A DNA stretch of 64,000 bases from Collybiopsis luxurians FD-317 M1 (taxonomy: Eukaryota; Basidiomycota; Agaricomycetes; Agaricales; Omphalotaceae): NCBI GenBank assembly GCA_000827265.1, contig KN834749.1, positions 361,500 through 425,499 on the forward strand. Reading direction: 5' to 3'. The notes under the pieces were generated by a model. It had not been told where the DNA came from. It saw nothing but the letters and a program-made list of their open reading frames with translations, and ran no database searches. This document shows, piece after piece, positions 1 through 11,790 of the stretch (within the stretch, counting starts at the first letter, position 1; each line of letters opens with the position of its first letter). A program made the translations under genes and the position numbers.

Positions 1-32
1 TGCTGAATTGTTAGAAATTTGCAGTACGGTAG

Positions 33-39
33 TATAAAA
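33..39 (+). promoter_or_regulatory. TATA box candidate of the first gene
   Basis: A TATAAAA stretch lies 43 bases upstream of the start codon at 82. That is a usual spacing for a fungal gene with a short 5' leader. The assignment rests only on motif and position. Confidence 0.45.
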
Positions 40-81
40 GAGGGTATTTTTGCCGACCTTTTTTCAACTTATCTTTCTACT

Positions 82-685
82 ATGAAGTGGTTGCTGTCAT
101 CGAGCGTACTCCTTGCCCTCTCTGTCGCTGTGGCGAGCCAGACTTTCTCATCCTCGTCTACCGACACAGAAAGTTCAACCTCCAGTAGCCTAGAAAGCAT
201 GTACGTTTTCCGTTCTTGCATCCTGTTCCAGCGATGGTGGCCTGAGATATTGTTTACATTTAGTAGCACAGCGAGTGCATCAGGGTAAAACGAATACGGC
301 ACTAGCTTCACTCATCACTAAAGTGTGAATTTTTTTTCTCGTTAGGTCTACTGTCGTCTTCACAACTACGTTCAACGCAAGCACTAGTACTTTGAGTGTT
401 GGCTCGACCAACAGCTCTACCACTGTTACTTTCTCTTCCAGCTCTGCTGCGATCAACGGCACTACTTCCACTGCAGCCATCAACGGGACAGCTACTGCAA
501 CTGCGACATCTTCAGGTTCCTCTTCCGGTTCTAACAACAGTTCTCAATCGTCCAGCCAAAGCACAAGCTCTGGCACCCCGTCCGGTAACTCTACAGGCAA
601 TGCTGCTATCATCGCTCAAGCACCATTATCTATGGTCGGGCTCATCGGAGGGTTGATAGTTGCGGGGGTTGTTGGTATTAATTGA
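82..685 (+). CDS. Small secreted Ser/Thr-rich protein, probably GPI-anchored
   Basis: Two exons (82-200 and 346-685) join across a GTACGT...TTAG intron and give about 152 residues. The product starts with a typical signal peptide (MKWLLSSSVLLALSVAVAS). A long Ser/Thr/Asn/Gly-rich tract follows, with several N-x-S/T sites. It ends in a hydrophobic stretch (about the last 20 residues, LSMVGLIGGLIVAGVVG) with almost nothing after it. This layout is that of a GPI-anchored cell-wall or surface protein, or of a small secreted mannoprotein. No catalytic domain is visible. Such proteins are numerous and poorly conserved in mushrooms, so no named family is assigned. A TATA box sits just upstream. The start was chosen because it is the first ATG after the TATA box and opens the signal peptide. 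Confidence 0.7.
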
Positions 686-1293
686 AGGAGGGTATTTTTG
701 ACCATGGACCATACAGTATTCTGAACTTTTTCGCTACATATACACGCCTTCGTTTATAATATATGTTCTTGGTATATGCAGTCAAATTTTTATGATGATT
801 GTCATGTTTCCTGACTCAAATAAAAGCTGGTTGCAGATAATGCTCAGTAATAAACAGTACATGGCAAAGAGTACGTGGCAAGTACGTGTCGACCAGATAT
901 AATCCTGATTAAAAAAATACCCTGTTTCAGTGATAAGTATTACATCTCAGAAATCTTCAAAGCTGTTCTTTTTCGTTCCCTATGTTTCTTACAGACGGTT
1001 ATGTAAGTTATGTAAGTAGTCCAAAAATGATACCTTGCTCGCAGAATTGGGTCGAGCTTGGATATCATATCAGAGGCTTCGTAATAAGCTAGCGAGATTA
1101 ATACTAGTACTAGAGGATATGAGCGAGACTAATGCTAGTACTAGAGAGTATTAATCAGACTATGTAGTCCCTCCTAATTTGATTAGGGCGCTTGTTTCGC
1201 GCGCCTTTTGCTTTCCGACCCCCAAGTTCAAAATGTTCATGGGCTTCCCTCCTACATTTCACAATAGTGTTCTAAATCCTCTCTTTTTCATAG
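686..1293. other. Gap upstream of FIP1; should contain its first exon
   Basis: No full gene is seen here. The stretch holds the 3' end of the first gene, an AT-rich region and a pair of 31-base direct repeats at 1091-1151. The first coding exon of FIP1 should lie here, because the exon at 1294 begins after a CATAG acceptor and needs two upstream bases to complete its first codon. I could not pick a convincing ATG/donor pair. Confidence 0.5.
1091..1151. repeat. Tandem pair of about 31-base imperfect repeats
   Basis: Two adjacent copies (1091-1121 and 1122-1151) both run AGCGAGA.TAAT.CTAGTACTAGAG with a few differences. Each carries the palindromic core CTAGTACTAG. They lie in the leader or promoter region of FIP1. 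Function is unknown. Confidence 0.7.
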
Positions 1294-3435
1294 GGACGAC
1301 GAAGACGATGATTTTCTTTATGGGACTTCTTCAACACCAGCAGCGGCTCAACCCCATGGTGAGGATTCTGGTTGTGTCATTGGCAGTCTATCGTGTTCTA
1401 TCTTTTCGCTGGCAATGAATATACCTTAACGCCTTTTTTTCGATGATTTAGTTTCCCAACCGTGAGTCTGTGATATGACAGACGTGTTTCGCATCTTAGT
1501 CTTTTTCTTTCATTAGCAAACCGGTTGAAAATATTCTTCTGGATTCAAGCGGAATTATTTCGCAACTTGAGGCGGTCGTAGCTGCTACAGCTGAGGCATC
1601 GAAGAATCAAACACAACCAGTAGATGTCGATACTTCTTTACCGCGAGACGATGCCCAGGACGAAGGAGATGAGGAAGGAGACGGGGAAGACGACAGTGAG
1701 GAAGAGGATGTGAGCATCTACTATTTTTCAAGTTCTCGTGTATCTAATGGGTCGTAGATTGAAATCATCATGGAACCCACAGCACGGTCTCTCGATTTTC
1801 GGTAAGTCTTTGTAGCACACACTTCACTCATTGCTAGAGATTTCCACCAGACAACAGCGGTCCCAGCAGCAAAGATCACTGTCCACAAGTACTCCAGCCA
1901 GAGGTACATTGCTCTCGCTCATTTATACTTAATCACCCCTCATAACTACTTCAGCTCCACCACCTTCACTCACAACCGAATACAATCTCATTCAACGGCA
2001 GGATTCCACCTCCACCCATGTTCAACCACCGCCTTCCCAGATTCCTTCCTCTCAATCTTCTGCTTCTCAGCCCCCCGCCCCGCAGTCTTCCTCGAATACA
2101 TTAAATAACTTGAACATCACCCTCGACAACGGAGTTGATCCTTCCACTCTTCCTGTCGCCAAAGCCCCACCATCTCATCCGGAAATTGATCCGACTGTAC
2201 CTGGGATGCTCGACGGTCGCGCAATATTTGAAGTTGATATTGCCGCAATGACTGAAAAGCCGTGGCGGCGCGCAGGGTCTGACATTAGTGATTGGTTCAA
2301 TTATGGGTTCGATGAACTCTCATGGGAAGCTTATTGTTATAGACGAAGAGAATTTGGTGAGATGGCGGACAATCTGAAAGTGAATGTTTTGGTGAGATTA
2401 GCGAAACCCTTACAAGGGTGACTCGAAACTAATCCATTACTATTCAGAACTTTTCCGCAATGCCGGAAGACCAGCTCACCGCTCTACCGACGGACATTCG
2501 TCAAATGGTCATGACTGGGGCGACCGCCGCCATGATGAATGGTGCACCCAACCCGGGGATGATGGCTCCTGGCGTCATGATGGATATGGGGATGATGAAT
2601 CAGATGGGCATAGCTATGAACGGCGACATGATGGGCCAGCAAATGATGCCTGTAGACCAAAGAGGAATGATGATGCAAGATAGTGTCCCAGCACAAGCAC
2701 CCATGGGGAATAATAGTACGCCCGAGCAAGGTGGTGGAGGCGGAGTCCCTGTAGGCATGATGCAGGACGGTTTCGCTCCCAGTGCTCCTATGGGAATGGG
2801 AATGCCAGGAGATTTTTCGATGCAGGTCTGTGTATCAAATTACATTTGCCATTGATTCTGATGTTCGGTGCAGGATCAACCTCAGATGTTTGCGGGCGCT
2901 GGTATAGATGGCCAAGTTCAGCAGAGTGTTACGCCGGTGGGTGGCTCGCGAGGGCCTACACCTTCGTATCGAGCACGGGGGAACATAGGTGTAAGCATGC
3001 GTGCGCGTGGATATCCTCCAAGAGGACGAGGACGAGGTGGTATGTACGGTAGCGAAGGTGGTACGTACTCTGGTATTGGATAAGTGTAAGAGGAATGCAT
3101 GCTGACTTTGGATTCTTTACTGTACATGTGATGTGAAAATAGCACCTGTTGTTGCTAGACCTGCATCTCCACTGCCTCCGAATGTTCCTACTGGTCCTCG
3201 TAATCAGAATAAGTACAAGGACAGGGATGGAAATGCACCTGCAGTGGATGGATTGGACTACGGGGGAGATCGTGCTGCCGCACGTACTCCATCCGGTGAC
3301 TCTGATGAAAGGAGTTCTAGTCGGTTAGTCTTCGCTCTCCCTGCATCTAGTACTTTTGCATTTACTTTCCCTTCCCCTCCTAGGAAAAGACGGGGTTCGC
3401 CTAGTATGGATGACAGAGGCTCCAAACGGCGTTGA
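1294..3435 (+). CDS. FIP1: Pre-mRNA 3'-end processing factor Fip1
   Basis: Fip1 is a subunit of the cleavage and polyadenylation factor. It tethers poly(A) polymerase to the 3'-end processing complex in the nucleus. The sequence shows an acidic N-terminal patch followed by FLYG, then an acidic tract ending in IEIIMEPTARSLDFR. The diagnostic Fip1 motif around 2230-2350 includes AIFEVDI, KPWRRAGSDISDWFNYGF and YCYRRR. A very Met-rich stretch (about 2508-2790) and an Arg/Gly-rich tail (RGYPPRGRGRGG) ending in KRRGSPS...GSKRR follow. I count at least nine visible exons. One is a 10-base microexon at 1452-1461 needed to keep frame between exons 1294-1358 and the one starting KPVENI. The stop near 3083 belongs to an intron and is not the end of the gene. 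The first exon is not resolved, so the start given is only the first certain coding base. Confidence 0.9.
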
Positions 3436-3679
3436 GCGTTATTTTCAGTTGTAGTATACTCGTTGTTATATTATCTTGTTACTTGCTCTCTTTGACTCGA
3501 GGCGAGTCTGGTCCTTGTCAACGAGTCCGGCACAAACCTGGACCCAGGATCGCGATGGTAGTTAAGCGCCCAATTGCCCTTTTTGGACGAAAAAGTCGTC
3601 CGACGCGATTTTTTGTTTTGTATTAAAATCTCATCCGGCCACTCGATACTGCGCGCCTCTCCCCCATTCCTCTAGCGTT

Positions 3680-5433
<1,754 letters not shown>

Positions 5434-5615
5434 ACCTTGTATCTTTATTGTACATACGTTGATATAGGACTTACGGTAGGACCCAGGACTTAATCTTATA
5501 ATTACATGTTGGCATGTTGAATAGACACCCTTCCTTACGGACGATGGCTACAGCTCCTTCGAGAGTATATTGATTAAAAGCCAAGCATTGGCAGATTTAC
5601 AAATTATTGCGCAAT

Positions 5616-6464
5616 TTATGAAGCCTTCTCGGGTGCTTCTCCCTCCTCCAGAGCCTTCTTAAACCCTTCCAATGTCCGTGCCAGCTGTCCTCCACCTGCT
5701 TGACTCAAGACAGCCGCCAACTGCGCAGAAGGAGCCGTCAAAAGACCCACAATCTGAGCTCTGAGCGTATCCAATGTTGGCAGCTTTGACACCTCCTGCA
5801 TTCTGTCTGGTAACAGCACCTTCCCTTCTACCATTGCTCCCAAAACCCTAAGGTCCGGCGTGAGCACAGGACGCTGACGCTTCATCTTCCTCCCGGGCTG
5901 AGCAGGATCAGCATTCTTTTCCTCCAACTCTCTGGCAATTTCTTGAGCAGTTTTCTTTGGACGAGGAGGAACGCTACGTTCCATACCACGCAGGACCGCG
6001 TTAAGCAACGGGGGGTCGAGAATAGGAAGGGAAAGGACGGCGTATCCTCCCTGTACACCGTCGATTATTTTTTGAGCCTCCTTTAGATTGACATTTGGAT
6101 AGTCTCGCAGTGCTGCGCCAAATATGGATGTCCGCACGACAGTAAGTGTCGGAGGCTGGATAACTTGTCCTGCTCCTTCTGCCTGTTTCATATACTTTTG
6201 GGAAGCGACTTGGATGTCTCTTCGCAGCTTCTTGAGTCTATTGGCAGTGAAGTCGTCTCGGTGAAGAAAAATAAGAGGAGCGTTGTGGGTGGTATTTAAA
6301 ATTTTGGTATACCAGTTATACTGGAAGAGTTTTTTATCGCTGAAGACGCGAGGGTACTTTTTTCCGGGAAGGACCTGGCCAGGTTCTAGCGAAATAGCAT
6401 AGCTACGCGTGAAACCGGGTGAAATTCTGAAAAGATTGGAAGTGGAAGCTCGACAAGGAAGCAT
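5616..6464 (-). CDS. Mitochondrial large-subunit ribosomal protein uL10m
   Basis: This intronless 282-residue protein starts with a basic, Arg/Ser-rich stretch (MLPCRASTSNLFRISPGFTR) typical of mitochondrial import. The body resembles fungal uL10m (Mrpl11-type): LFQYNWYTKIL, a segment ending FLHRDDFTANRLKKLRRDI, and a C-terminal Ala/Leu-rich helix (QIVGLLTAPSAQLAAVL) as in ribosomal L10 stalk-base proteins. It would act in the mitochondrial ribosome, anchoring the bL12 stalk. The start is the first ATG of the frame and gives a good presequence. It is transcribed divergently from another gene with a predicted mitochondrial presequence, 257 bases away. I recognised the family from motif pattern, without an alignment. 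Confidence 0.8.
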   Translation of the reverse strand: MLPCRASTSNLFRISPGFTRSYAISLEPGQVLPGKKYPRVFSDKKLFQYNWYTKILNTTHNAPLIFLHRDDFTANRLKKLRRDIQVASQKYMKQAEGAGQVIQPPTLTVVRTSIFGAALRDYPNVNLKEAQKIIDGVQGGYAVLSLPILDPPLLNAVLRGMERSVPPRPKKTAQEIARELEEKNADPAQPGRKMKRQRPVLTPDLRVLGAMVEGKVLLPDRMQEVSKLPTLDTLRAQIVGLLTAPSAQLAAVLSQAGGGQLARTLEGFKKALEEGEAPEKAS

Positions 6465-6721
6465 TGGTGGTCCAGTTCAAGAGGCCGGCCCGCCCTGGGC
6501 TGAGCGAGCGCTGAGGATGGGCGCCAACTGTCACATTCACGAATACAGTATAGAGTACAAACATAGTATCTTCGTATCTTCGTATCGATATCAATGGTCT
6601 TTCTTCGGTTTTCTTTCGCCGAAACATACTCAGCTGGACACATACACCAGCTGGCAACTTGGTTCTTCCGTCAGGCTGTTAAAAGCCTGACAAGTTCCTT
6701 GATTGTCCCTCCCACCTCACA
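6465..6721. promoter_or_regulatory. Short divergent promoter region for two mitochondrial-protein genes
   Basis: Only 257 bases separate the start codons of uL10m (minus strand) and the mitochondrial orphan (plus strand), so both core promoters must lie here. No TATA box is obvious. Confidence 0.5.
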
Positions 6722-7425
6722 ATGCTGACCTCCCGCATACTTGCGAGATCTCCAATGTTTGTTGTACGACACAGATTTTCAAGCCCTGCGAGCTCCCTTC
6801 GAAACTTTTCTTCTACATCGAGTCTACAAAAGCAGCAGAAAAAAAAGAATTCTCTGCAAATACCGCCGAAAGTAAGCTGATGAAATGCTGACAATTCTTT
6901 CTTGAATTTATTGTCCCAGAAGGACGATAGTCATAATAAAGTAGAAAAGCAAAAGCCAGACCGGAAAAACGAAATCAGAGCCCAGGCGAGCTGTGCAACT
7001 CTTTATCGTGCCGCGCAAGATGCTCATCTATCTACCTTATCTAGAGGAAAGATGGTGACGAAAAAGATGAGGTGATACTCATCACGTATTATCGATTGAG
7101 GTTTGGCTCGATCCTAATTGCTAACCCAGGATTACACTCGGATTCACGATGCCCTTGGAAGAGGTGTCATAATTCAATGAAGAGTTGAGCTCGATGGAAG
7201 GCCGCCTGGATTGGACCAACCATTTTGTAAATGTACTGTATAATACTGATGTAACAGTATGACAAGGAACACGGTGCATGTGATGCAGTTTCACGTCTTT
7301 GTATCAAGCGTGAATCAGATCTGACGAACTTCATCCTCGTTAAAGGTAAGGAATTGATTCGCAGTCCTCGTAAGGCCAAAGCTCCGAAGCCTTCCGAAGA
7401 AGGAGAAAACCGCGCCATTGACTAG
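6722..7425 (+). CDS. Predicted mitochondrial protein of unknown function
   Basis: Four exons (6722-6871, 6920-7071, 7130-7163, 7258-7425) join in frame to about 167 residues. The N-terminus (MLTSRILARSPMFVVRHRFS) is rich in Arg, Ser and hydrophobic residues and lacks acidic ones, as expected for a mitochondrial presequence. The mature part is basic and hydrophilic, with a Lys-rich stretch, a helix-like segment RAQASCATLYRAAQDAHLST and a tail with LTNFILVKGKELIRSPRKAK. I do not recognise a family. The small size, basic charge and divergent pairing with uL10m would fit a mitoribosomal or mitochondrial gene-expression role, but that is inference. Another acceptor/donor choice gives a different middle exon; the chosen one keeps the longest open frame through all exons. 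Confidence 0.6.
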
Positions 7426-8053
7426 GCTTTACTGAATACCTACCCCAGTTGCAGCAAAGGTCGTCGGTGGAATTACATGATTCAGGCAGCCATCAAGTAT
7501 GGGGCACATATCCTTCCCGGGAACTTCGGCTGCATTGAGATTCGGAAGACTCATCAGTCTTGACAATGTCTGGGACCATCTGACGGTGTATTTGGAAGCG
7601 ATGCTCAACTAATTTTTGAATGCCTTAGCTCGCGGGCGGACAAACCGCGTACGAGATAATCTTCACCTTCTTTATCGAATTACTCGCAAGTTCCGACCCT
7701 GTGTACGTCTACGTCTTACTTTTGATATTGTGCGTGTCACTTCTGAGTCTTCGAATGGGCACTCTGCTCATTGTTTCGTCACTAATATCTTCTACATCAA
7801 CATTCGAAGCAGGATAATCGGGCGGGTGAGCTTGAGACTCAATTAAGCTCTCAGCCACTGAGCCAAATTCGAGATGTTAATTGCTATGCAGCGCATTAAT
7901 CCCGCTTCCATTCTCCGTCTACCTCGATTACCGATACAATAAACGGTGTCGTTAACTACGGATAACCAAACTGGTAGCACAGGATTTATGCGATATATAA
8001 CCCAGAAATACACCATTCTATTCTTTCTTCCAGAACTTTTAGCCCTTCCTAGA
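7426..8053. other. Intergenic region without a recognised gene
   Basis: No open frame here looks like a gene on either strand. The last 60 bases hold a TATATAA motif at 7994-8000, 54 bases before the BTB gene's start codon, which probably is its TATA box. Confidence 0.5.
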
Positions 8054-9251
8054 ATGATTACCCCTCAAGGAAGTCCTAGCTACTGTGCATCCCAGCGTCT
8101 TCCGACTCCTTCGTCTAGTCCTACAATGCGGCACCTATCTTCGCATGAGTACGACCCAAACGGCGACGCCGATGTCATCCTCTACTCCGACTTACCTGAA
8201 TACCACTCGGACACGGACTCCCCAGGGTCTTCCCCCACTCAGTCGCCTCCTCGTACTATCGGGCATACAAAAGATGATTCCTCAGAGGAAAAGAAATCTT
8301 ATGGCTCCTCCTCCACTTCTGGGTCGGTTGAATTTCATGTTCACAGCGCTATCATCTCACTCGCTTCGCCCCTGTTCAATGAGATGCTTTCCTCTAGTCG
8401 GGAACGGTCTGCAGAGACGAAACATCAGCAGAAACAGATTTCCTCCGTTGCCACGGTCCCTTTGCCTAGGAGAATCGCAATCCCTGAACCACCCCATGTT
8501 CTATCGACCGTGCTTCGCTTTCTATATCCCTACCCTGAGCCAGAACTTCCCTCCTTAGATGACCTCGTATCGGTTTTATCTGTAGCAGTTAAATATCGGC
8601 TGACCAGCATCGAGCGTGCTTTGAAGAAGCAGTTGATGTCGGAGAAATTTATAGAAGAGGATCCTGTAAGAGTGTTCGCTATTGCCGCGAGATTTAATGT
8701 AGGACCAACTCCAGAATCTGGTATACGCGAGTTGGCAATAACCACCTTTTCTCTCTCTAGCTCGAGGAAGAAGCTAAAATTGCTTCTCGTTATACTTTAC
8801 GGATAAACCTTGTACGTATTTTCGCAAGCACCTACTTCTACTACAGTCTTACTTCAAGTTGCACACATAGATGGAACATCCTCTCTCCTCCGACCTACAA
8901 CATATTTCTGCTCACACCTACCATCTTCTCCTGTCCCTCCATAAACAACGCGCCGCTTCCGCCATCTCCCTGCTTAAGCTTCCCTACAATATTAAATGTC
9001 CTCAGTGCAACACCGGTCATGCCTCGTATAATGCGCCAAAGTGGTGGTACCAATTCCAGCGGCGGGCGGAAGCGGAGCTTCAGGTTAGACCGGGGAATAC
9101 CCATGTCGTATTTGGACCAAGCTTTATGTTTGATTGTGTCAAGGCGGTAAGAGATGGGGGTTGCGAGGGATGTCCAGGGAGCTTTTTGGAGTCAGTGGGC
9201 ATTCTCGAGAAAATGAAGAAGGAGATTGATGAGCTTCCGGATACTATTTAA
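8054..9251 (+). CDS. BTB/POZ-domain protein
   Basis: Three exons (8054-8698, 8761-8811, 8871-9251) give about 358 residues. A BTB domain is visible. DADVILYSD opens it, then a long acidic Ser-rich insert of about 50 residues interrupts it before VEFHVHSAIISLASPLFNEM. Then IPEPPHVLSTVLRFLYPYPEPEL, a stretch ending VAVKYRLTSIERALKKQL and FAIAARFNLEEEAKIAS follow. The junction FN|LEEEAKIAS at the first intron is typical of the large mushroom BTB family. The C-terminal part has two Cys pairs (CPQC, CEGC) but no known domain. BTB domains mediate dimerisation and cullin-3 or transcriptional partners; the partner here is unknown. The start at 8054 is preferred over earlier in-frame codons because a TATATAA box overlaps the latter region. 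Confidence 0.8.
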
Positions 9252-9395
9252 TCAACAATATCGATAATCTGGCGACATGGAAAAGTACAGAAGAGTAGAG
9301 AAAATACAGGTACGTGTTTATGCAGTCGATGAGCTTCACAGACTCTAAAACTTCCTAGTTCGCATTCGGGATACTTCGTAGTGAATACTGTTCCA

Positions 9396-11790
9396 TCATA
9401 TTTTGGCCTTCACCTTCAAGGTTGCATGTTGAATCCCTTCATCTGTGTACCAATGATTGGTCACTTATCTTGAAGGAATAGAACAACCACGTACAATTCG
9501 CTTTATATAATGTGTCATCCGGTACAGCGACGATATGTGAATGCAAGTTTGAGGCATCTACCATTGCGGGTACAATATCCTTCATAGTTGGAGCACCCAA
9601 GAGTCGCATATTCATCTCAAACTCGTCCTGTTAATGTGTGCATCACACGCAGATAAGTGAATGAGTAAGTAACCGGGGTTCGAAGGCAAGATAGGTTCAA
9701 ATTAATTCACGTACGCGGAGTATCTGCAAAGCTTTGTCAACCCCTTCCGGACCGTACGCGGAATAGGCGTATAAGAAGGGTCGACCTATGCCCACTAGGA
9801 AACAATCACCATGAGTAATCGACCGTTCATATGCTTGTGAAATGTATTTGCTCACCTGCAGTGGCACCTAATGCTACAGCCTTCAATACATCTGTCGCCC
9901 TCCTGACACCACCATCTACGAAGAGCTGGAACTTTTCATTTGGGAATGTCAAACCCCTTTCCTCTTTCAGCTTGTTGACGCATTCGGCTAATATTTCGAT
10001 ACCGGAACGAGCGAAATCCAGTTGACGGCCGCCGTGGTTAGACAGAACTATCCCAGCCATACCCTGGTCATAGGCTTCTAGGGCGTCCTTTATGGATAAA
10101 GAGTATCAGTAACCACGCGGAGCTGAAGAAAGACCTCGATAGCGGAGAAGTGAAAATTCAAACTCTCACCTCCCAGCATTGAACGCCTTTGAGGAGTAGT
10201 GGCACTGAACAAGACACGTTAGTATTGGTCACGGCTATTCCCAAGTCTAAAGTGTATACTTTTAGTTATGCTCTTAAACCACTTCAAATCGCTCCATTTT
10301 AGTCCTGGGTCAATGAAAGACTTGCAAGATGTCAGGATTAATTCAATTTTGGCTCAGAAGCTAAAATGTGACAGAATACGCACGCTGATAGCTCTAGCAG
10401 CTCCTTGAGATCGGTCCGACGTGTCGCCAGATTTCGAAAATTCAGCAGGATCTTCCGCTTCAAATTTCTGTCGCATGTCTTTCTCCCGTCTTCCGAGCTG
10501 AGGTGCGTCTACCGTAATGAATAGACCTTTGACTCCTCTGGACTCGGCGTGTTGAACAATTCGTTTGGTAATTTCCCTATCCTTATTAACGTATCTAGGA
10601 CGAGTCGTCATGTTCAGTATCAATGGCAAAATTTGTGGGACGCACAGTTGGAAGAATTGGATTTGGCCTGGCTGAGCGCCATCAACGAGTTCATCGAAGG
10701 AGCAGGACGCCAGAGTGGGAATCTTGAAAGGAGGTTTAACTTTGACGGACTGCGGTGAGATTTCATAGCACGCACCATCTGGATGATTCCATGCTTTGCG
10801 GCTGCTCTAGTAAGTATTAATTCACCGTCAGGATGACCTAGCTTTCCAAGCGCCGTGGCGGTCTATAACGCATGTATAAATACCAAAAGATATAGGAGCG
10901 CATCTCGCTCACGTACAATGTAGATGGGCATTGAAGTTTTGTGCCCGAGTATTGTTGATGAAAAATCCACGGTTGTAACATCGCGGAGAATTCGAGGGCG
11001 AAACCATATCCTTTGGGCGAAGAAGAATTCAATACGGCGAATAAAGAAAATCCATGATTCAGGACAAAGATTGCACGAACCTATGATAAGCTGCATGGTT
11101 TTCGCGAAGAGTTATTTCATCGTCAGCAGCAGATGAGTAATATGCCCAAGCTTTGGTAGGCATGACTACTTTCGCAATGGCCTACACAGGACATGTAATC
11201 AAGAAGACGAAACGTCTTTGCATTTACATACCTCGAAGTCATGTAGGTTGATTATCTCACTTAGCGAAGGCCTTTGTTCTATCCGCTCCAAACGTTCCTT
11301 TTCTTCGTCAGTTATCTGAACCTCCACTTTCTCGACAGTGTCCGGCTCTACAGGGCCCAAACTAGGTCACAATTCCGAAATTTTCGTTAGTTGTTCATTC
11401 GATAATCATGATAGTTGAAGCATACTGCTTTTCCGGAGGAAGATTAGATGTAATGGCATCTGGAGGATGAATGGGATCGTATTCTTGAGTGGCGTCCTTC
11501 CCCGCATACTTTAAAATGATACGGCTTCCACCTAAATGTTCTTATAACCATATTGCCGTCGTAAACGAGGAAGAAATTTACCAGGATGATCTATGCACCA
11601 TTTTAAATAACGAAAACCTGGACTCAAAGTTATCGCTACTTACCATCAAGAAATTCAGTGACGTCGTATACTTTGCCTGCCAATATCTTTCAATGAACGT
11701 TATATGAGAATGGTGAGCGTAGATACCATGCACAATGATCCAGCAGCTTTCTCTGCTGTTGTGCTGCGCTACTTCTTTACCAGACAACAT
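9396..11790 (-). CDS. Cytochrome b5-FMN alpha-hydroxy acid dehydrogenase (cytochrome b2-like)
   Basis: The N-terminal cytochrome b5 domain starts [18 protein letters not shown]. It continues through [20 protein letters not shown] across small exons, one of them the ten-base exon giving DHPG. An FMN-dependent dehydrogenase domain follows, with [27 protein letters not shown] and [11 protein letters not shown]. The catalytic His/Arg motif [13 protein letters not shown] and the FMN phosphate site [19 protein letters not shown] are also present. Members oxidise L-lactate or a similar 2-hydroxy acid and pass electrons through haem b5 to cytochrome c. The tail [15 protein letters not shown] is obtained only if a last short intron is removed. 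Unlike yeast cytochrome b2, the frame begins straight at the b5 domain with no mitochondrial presequence, so a cytosolic or intermembrane form is possible. Substrate cannot be told from sequence. There are about a dozen exons. Confidence 0.85.

Noticed and set aside
3060..3083. Early stop in FIP1 after the Gly-rich segment
   Set aside because: A GTACGT donor lies just before it, and the following exons continue the frame to the KRR end at 3435.
9671..9700. GGTTCGA stretch resembling a tRNA B box
   Set aside because: It sits in the cytochrome b2-like gene's intron and has no cloverleaf around it.
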